Positions 61,277 to 64,000 of a stretch of 64,000 bases of DNA are shown here, one piece after another. Source of the DNA: Acidimicrobiia bacterium (GTDB lineage: Bacteria; Actinomycetota; Acidimicrobiia; ATN3; PSLF01). The stretch is taken from contig PSLF01000011.1 in assembly GCA_040289475.1 (NCBI GenBank), positions 1-64,000 of the forward strand. Direction: 5' to 3'. Numbering within the stretch: position 1 is the stretch's first letter; each line of letters opens with the position of its first letter. The notes beneath the pieces were generated by a model. That model saw nothing but the letters and a program-made list of their open reading frames with translations. It had not been told where the DNA came from and searched no databases. Position numbers and translations under genes: made by a program.

Positions 61277-62575
61277 TTGAGTGAACACATCGCGCCAGTG
61301 AGATCAATACGTGTCAAAAAGTTCGGGGGATCTTCCCTCGGCGGACCAGAACGGATACGAGAAGTGGCCGGCATTGTTGCCTCGAGTGTGCGCGCAGGAG
61401 ACAAGGTTTGCGTGGTTGTCTCCGCAATGGGCGATACCACCGACGAGTTGTTGGATCTCGCACGGTCCATCAATCCCCGGCCTCCCGAGAGAGAACTGGA
61501 CATGCTCTTGACCAGCGGCGAGAGAATTGCTGGCGCCCTTTTATGTATGGCCCTGGACACTTTAGGAATAAAGGCTAGAAGTTATACCGGCTCGCAGGCT
61601 GGAATAATCACAGACCGCTCCCACGGAAGAGCCAAGATCGTAGACATAAAACCTACTAGGGTAATAGAAGCAATTGATCGAGGAGAGGTCGCCGTAGTAG
61701 CGGGCTACCAGGGAGTTGCAACTGACACCAAAGACGTGACTACGCTGGGTCGGGGAGGCTCCGACACGACAGCAGTTGCTTTGGCCGCAGCTCTCGGATC
61801 GGACGTGTGCGAGATATACACGGACGTCGAGGGAGTTTTTACCGCCGATCCAAGGATCGTACCGGACGCGACTAAACTGTCGGTGCTGACTTACGACGAA
61901 ATGCTAGAGATGGCATCATCTGGCGCCAAAGTCCTTATGGCTAGGTGCGTAGAGTACGCAAAGAATCGCTCCGTGAAGATCCATGTAAGATCGAGCTTCG
62001 ATCATTCTCCTGGCACTTGGATCGTTGCAGAAGAGGAGTCGATGGAACGGGCGATAGTATCGGGCATTGCCCACGATATTTCCGAAGCAAAAGTTACTTT
62101 GGTCGGAGTTCCAGACAGGCCGGGTATAGCGGCCACACTTTTTCGTGCTCTAGCAGATGAAAACCTAAACGTCGATATGATCGTGCAGAACGTGTCGGCA
62201 GAGGGAAAGACCGACATCTCATTCACTGTATCCCGTGACGATGCCAACCGCGCAGCGGAGGTAGTAGAGCGAGTGGCTCACGCTATTGGTGCCGCCGGAT
62301 ACGACGTCGATCAAGGAATCGGCAAAGTCAGCTTGGTAGGAGCAGGAATGCGCTCGCACCCCGGGGTCGCTGCGCAGATGTTCGAAGTTTTGGCGAAGGC
62401 AGGAATCAACATAGAGATGATCTCGACTTCTCCGATTCGTATTAGCTGTGTAATGAGGGAAGATGCAGTTGCCAACGCGGTCCGCGAGCTTCACAACGCT
62501 TTCCACCTCGAACTGGCCGAGTCCGAAGACCGACTACGAATTGCACAAGAACTGAACGAGCGCTATGACGAATAA
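61277..62575 (+). CDS. lysC: Aspartate kinase
   Basis: Aspartate kinase makes aspartyl phosphate, the entry to Lys, Thr, Met and diaminopimelate synthesis. The kinase domain shows VKKFGGSSLGGPERIREVA, VVVSAMGDTTDELL, LTSGERIAGALL and TTLGRGGSDTTAVALAAAL; two ACT domains follow from about residue 275 (VTLVGVPDRPGIAATLF, then MFEVLAKAGINIEMISTSP), the site of feedback control. The start is TTG at 61277 or GTG at 61298, with no clear ribosome binding site. It overlaps asd by 11 bp. Confidence 0.94.
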   Translation: MSEHIAPVRSIRVKKFGGSSLGGPERIREVAGIVASSVRAGDKVCVVVSAMGDTTDELLDLARSINPRPPERELDMLLTSGERIAGALLCMALDTLGIKARSYTGSQAGIITDRSHGRAKIVDIKPTRVIEAIDRGEVAVVAGYQGVATDTKDVTTLGRGGSDTTAVALAAALGSDVCEIYTDVEGVFTADPRIVPDATKLSVLTYDEMLEMASSGAKVLMARCVEYAKNRSVKIHVRSSFDHSPGTWIVAEEESMERAIVSGIAHDISEAKVTLVGVPDRPGIAATLFRALADENLNVDMIVQNVSAEGKTDISFTVSRDDANRAAEVVERVAHAIGAAGYDVDQGIGKVSLVGAGMRSHPGVAAQMFEVLAKAGINIEMISTSPIRISCVMREDAVANAVRELHNAFHLELAESEDRLRIAQELNERYDE

Positions 62576-63842
62576 ATCCAACAAAACCAACACAGTGGGC
62601 CCAGAGTCCGACGATGACGAGCTCGCTCTCGCAAAAGCCACAGGGGTGCTGGCCGAAGGGGCGAGCGAGTCATGGGCAGGAGCGGCAGAAGCTGCATTTC
62701 AGGATACCAATTCCTCAGGTGCTAAGCCTCGCCCGACCGCACTGTTCGAGCAGAGGTCGAGATGGCAACAACGGCTGTCACCATCACGCGATTTGTCAGT
62801 AGCCGTAGTCGGGGCAACTGGACTCGTAGGCCAGGAAATGCTGCGAATTCTCGAGGAACGGGCTTTTCCGATACAAGAACTTCGACTATTTGCGTCCGAG
62901 AAGTCTAAGGGGAAGCCTGTCCAGTTCCGCGGAGAAACTCATGTCGTCGATGTTGTCGAGGACGGGTGCTTTGAGGGAGTCGACCTCGTACTAATGGAAG
63001 TGGAAAGCAACCTCTCGAAGGAACTGGCACCAGTAGCAGTCAAAGAGGGGGCAACTGTGATCGACAACTCGTCGGCATGGAGACTCAAAGCGGGTGTTCC
63101 CCTCGTCGTCTCGGAAGTAAACCCAGAAGACCTCGAATTTCATGAAGGCATAGTAGCTAACCCCAATTGCACGACAATGATCCTCATGCCGGTGCTGGCA
63201 CCTCTGCACAGGCGCTTTGGGGCCAAGCGCCTCGTCGTCACCACCCTCCAATCGGTGTCAGGCACTGGCCAGAATGGGGTAACGGAGCTCGAAAAACAAG
63301 CGCAGCAATCGATGATTCGCCCCAGCGCCCTGCGAAAAGCTGGTCGGGATGGCGCAACTCCTGAGCCTTCCGTCTATCCCAAACCCATAGCGTTCAACGT
63401 CTTTCCACAGTGCGATGATTTCGTAGACACTGTGACTACAAAGGAAGAGGCGAAGCTAAAAGACGAGAGTCGCAAGATCCTATCGCACCCAAAGCTACAG
63501 GTGATGGCTACGTGTGTTCGTGTTCCAGTTTTGGTAGGACACAGCCTGTCGGTGGTAGCCGAGTTCGAATCTTTTGCCCATGTCGAAGAAGTCCTCGACA
63601 TTCTTGCCGATGCCCCCGGTGTAGAGCTTGTGACCGGGCATGACTACCCTACCCCCCTAGAGGTCGCAGGCCTGGACGGCTGCTGGGTAGGTCGAGTACG
63701 CCCGGACCCGACGACGAAGGGGGCCATAGCTTTTTGGGTAGTAGGTGACAACTTGCGCAAGGGAGCTGCCCTCAACTGCGTAGAGCTAGCCGAGATACTT
63801 TTAGACCAAGGATGGCTGGAGCCGCGTAGCAAAAGGAAGTGA
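62565..63842 (+). CDS. asd: Aspartate-semialdehyde dehydrogenase with N-terminal extension
   Basis: Asd reduces aspartyl phosphate to the semialdehyde. The Rossmann motif is VAVVGATGLVGQEMLRIL at about residue 78, SSAWRLKAGVPLVVSEVN follows, the catalytic Cys is in IVANPNCTTMILMP and QSVSGTGQNGVTEL is the substrate region. At 425 residues it is some 75 residues longer than usual; the excess is an acidic, Ala/Ser-rich N-terminus (ESDDDELALAKATGVLAEGA) that looks disordered. The ATG at 62565 overlaps the kinase gene by 11 bp, so the pair is coupled. Confidence 0.92.
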   Translation: MTNKSNKTNTVGPESDDDELALAKATGVLAEGASESWAGAAEAAFQDTNSSGAKPRPTALFEQRSRWQQRLSPSRDLSVAVVGATGLVGQEMLRILEERAFPIQELRLFASEKSKGKPVQFRGETHVVDVVEDGCFEGVDLVLMEVESNLSKELAPVAVKEGATVIDNSSAWRLKAGVPLVVSEVNPEDLEFHEGIVANPNCTTMILMPVLAPLHRRFGAKRLVVTTLQSVSGTGQNGVTELEKQAQQSMIRPSALRKAGRDGATPEPSVYPKPIAFNVFPQCDDFVDTVTTKEEAKLKDESRKILSHPKLQVMATCVRVPVLVGHSLSVVAEFESFAHVEEVLDILADAPGVELVTGHDYPTPLEVAGLDGCWVGRVRPDPTTKGAIAFWVVGDNLRKGAALNCVELAEILLDQGWLEPRSKRK

Positions 63843-63852
63843 TGCACGAATC

Positions 63853-64000
63853 ATGCGCTGTCCAAAGTGTGCTGCAGAGGTTCCAGAATCCGATTATGTG
63901 TGTGGTGCCTGTGGTGCGTACGCCCGCTCGACATCGGAGGACGAGCCTTTAGTAGAGTCGTCGCGCCTCGCCGATAGCGAGGTCTCTTTTGGACACGGCC
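63853..64000 (+). CDS. Zinc-ribbon protein, N-terminal part (cut by window edge)
   Basis: The last 148 bases start a protein MRCPKCAAEVPESDYVCGAC followed by GAYARSTSEDEP, a zinc ribbon of the type that begins many membrane-anchored actinobacterial proteins. Only 49 codons are visible. It follows asd by 10 bp. The ribbon resembles the one at 41303 in spacing. Nothing can be said of the remainder. Confidence 0.65.
   Translation, partial: MRCPKCAAEVPESDYVCGACGAYARSTSEDEPLVESSRLADSEVSFGHG

Noticed and set aside
1-64000. CRISPR arrays, insertion sequences, transposases, integrases, phage or classical defence systems
   Set aside because: I looked for regularly spaced repeats, terminal inverted repeats and typical enzymes and saw none; the accessory regions are explained by tRNAs, remnants and single genes.

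Overview
The window reads as a chromosome segment of a high-to-moderate G+C actinobacterium. Supporting signs are an acyl-CoA carboxylase epsilon-type small subunit behind the carboxyltransferase, a mycothiol-conjugate-amidase-like deacetylase, a BldD-like regulator, the order ffs-dnaX-ybaB-recR, and the order rsmA-ispE / glmU-prs-rplY-pth-mfd. An archaeal-type fructose-1,6-bisphosphate aldolase/phosphatase next to a DUF1122 protein would fit a deep-branching or thermophilic relative. I cannot name genus or class from sequence alone.

Layout. 0-15 kb is almost entirely minus strand: mfd (cut by the left edge), an orphan chemoreceptor, pth, rplY, prs, glmU, tRNA-Gln, ispE, rsmA, tatD, rsmI, a DUF192 protein, sseA with its own promoter and palindromic operator-like site, an aquaporin, a DUF1122 protein and the FBP aldolase/phosphatase. 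15.4-17.3 kb carries a TylF-like methyltransferase (start unclear, possible frameshift) coupled to an M50/CBS protease. 17.4-21.9 kb holds an EamA protein, an alpha/beta hydrolase with a membrane domain, and a decay zone: remnants of a beta-lactamase-family hydrolase and a cation/proton antiporter lie between or beside twin tRNA-Arg genes and a tRNA-Ser. 22-31 kb is accessory: glycosyltransferase, HdeD-like protein, tRNA-Ser(TGA) followed by a markedly AT-rich methyltransferase, F420-type oxidoreductase plus FIST protein, thioesterase, SDR, xthA and a class III nucleotide cyclase.

31-40 kb: SCP2 protein with a clear terminator, a lipoprotein, tRNA-Ser(CGA), PAP2, tadA, tRNA-Ser(GGA), DUF488, a long SRP RNA, dnaX, ybaB, recR and two small unknown genes. 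40-58 kb is dominated by acyl-CoA metabolism: flavin reductase, thiolase, methylmalonyl-CoA epimerase, acyl-CoA carboxylase beta and epsilon, a ThDP enzyme, a broken enoyl-CoA hydratase, acyl-CoA dehydrogenase and 3-hydroxyacyl-CoA dehydrogenase, with lnt, a mycothiol-type deacetylase, an AI-2E family permease, a nucleotide-sugar-type epimerase and a GAF/HATPase protein among them. 58-64 kb has a lipoprotein overlapping a membrane-anchored cyclophilin, the BldD-like regulator, aspartate kinase and aspartate-semialdehyde dehydrogenase, and the start of a zinc-ribbon protein.

How it fits together: translation and cell-wall precursor functions (prs, glmU, ispE, rsmA, rsmI, pth, rplY, tadA, seven tRNAs, SRP RNA), replication/repair (mfd, dnaX, recR, xthA), and catabolism of fatty and branched acyl-CoAs through propionyl-/methylmalonyl-CoA. 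All four serine tRNA isoacceptors lie within about 13 kb. The tRNA-Arg(ACG) needs the inosine made by the tadA product that is also encoded here. The points most worth checking are the operator at sseA, two genes that appear to start at CTG behind good ribosome binding sites, the decay zone between the twin tRNA-Arg genes, the AT-rich methyltransferase after a tRNA, and the altered c-di-GMP motif of the BldD-like protein.
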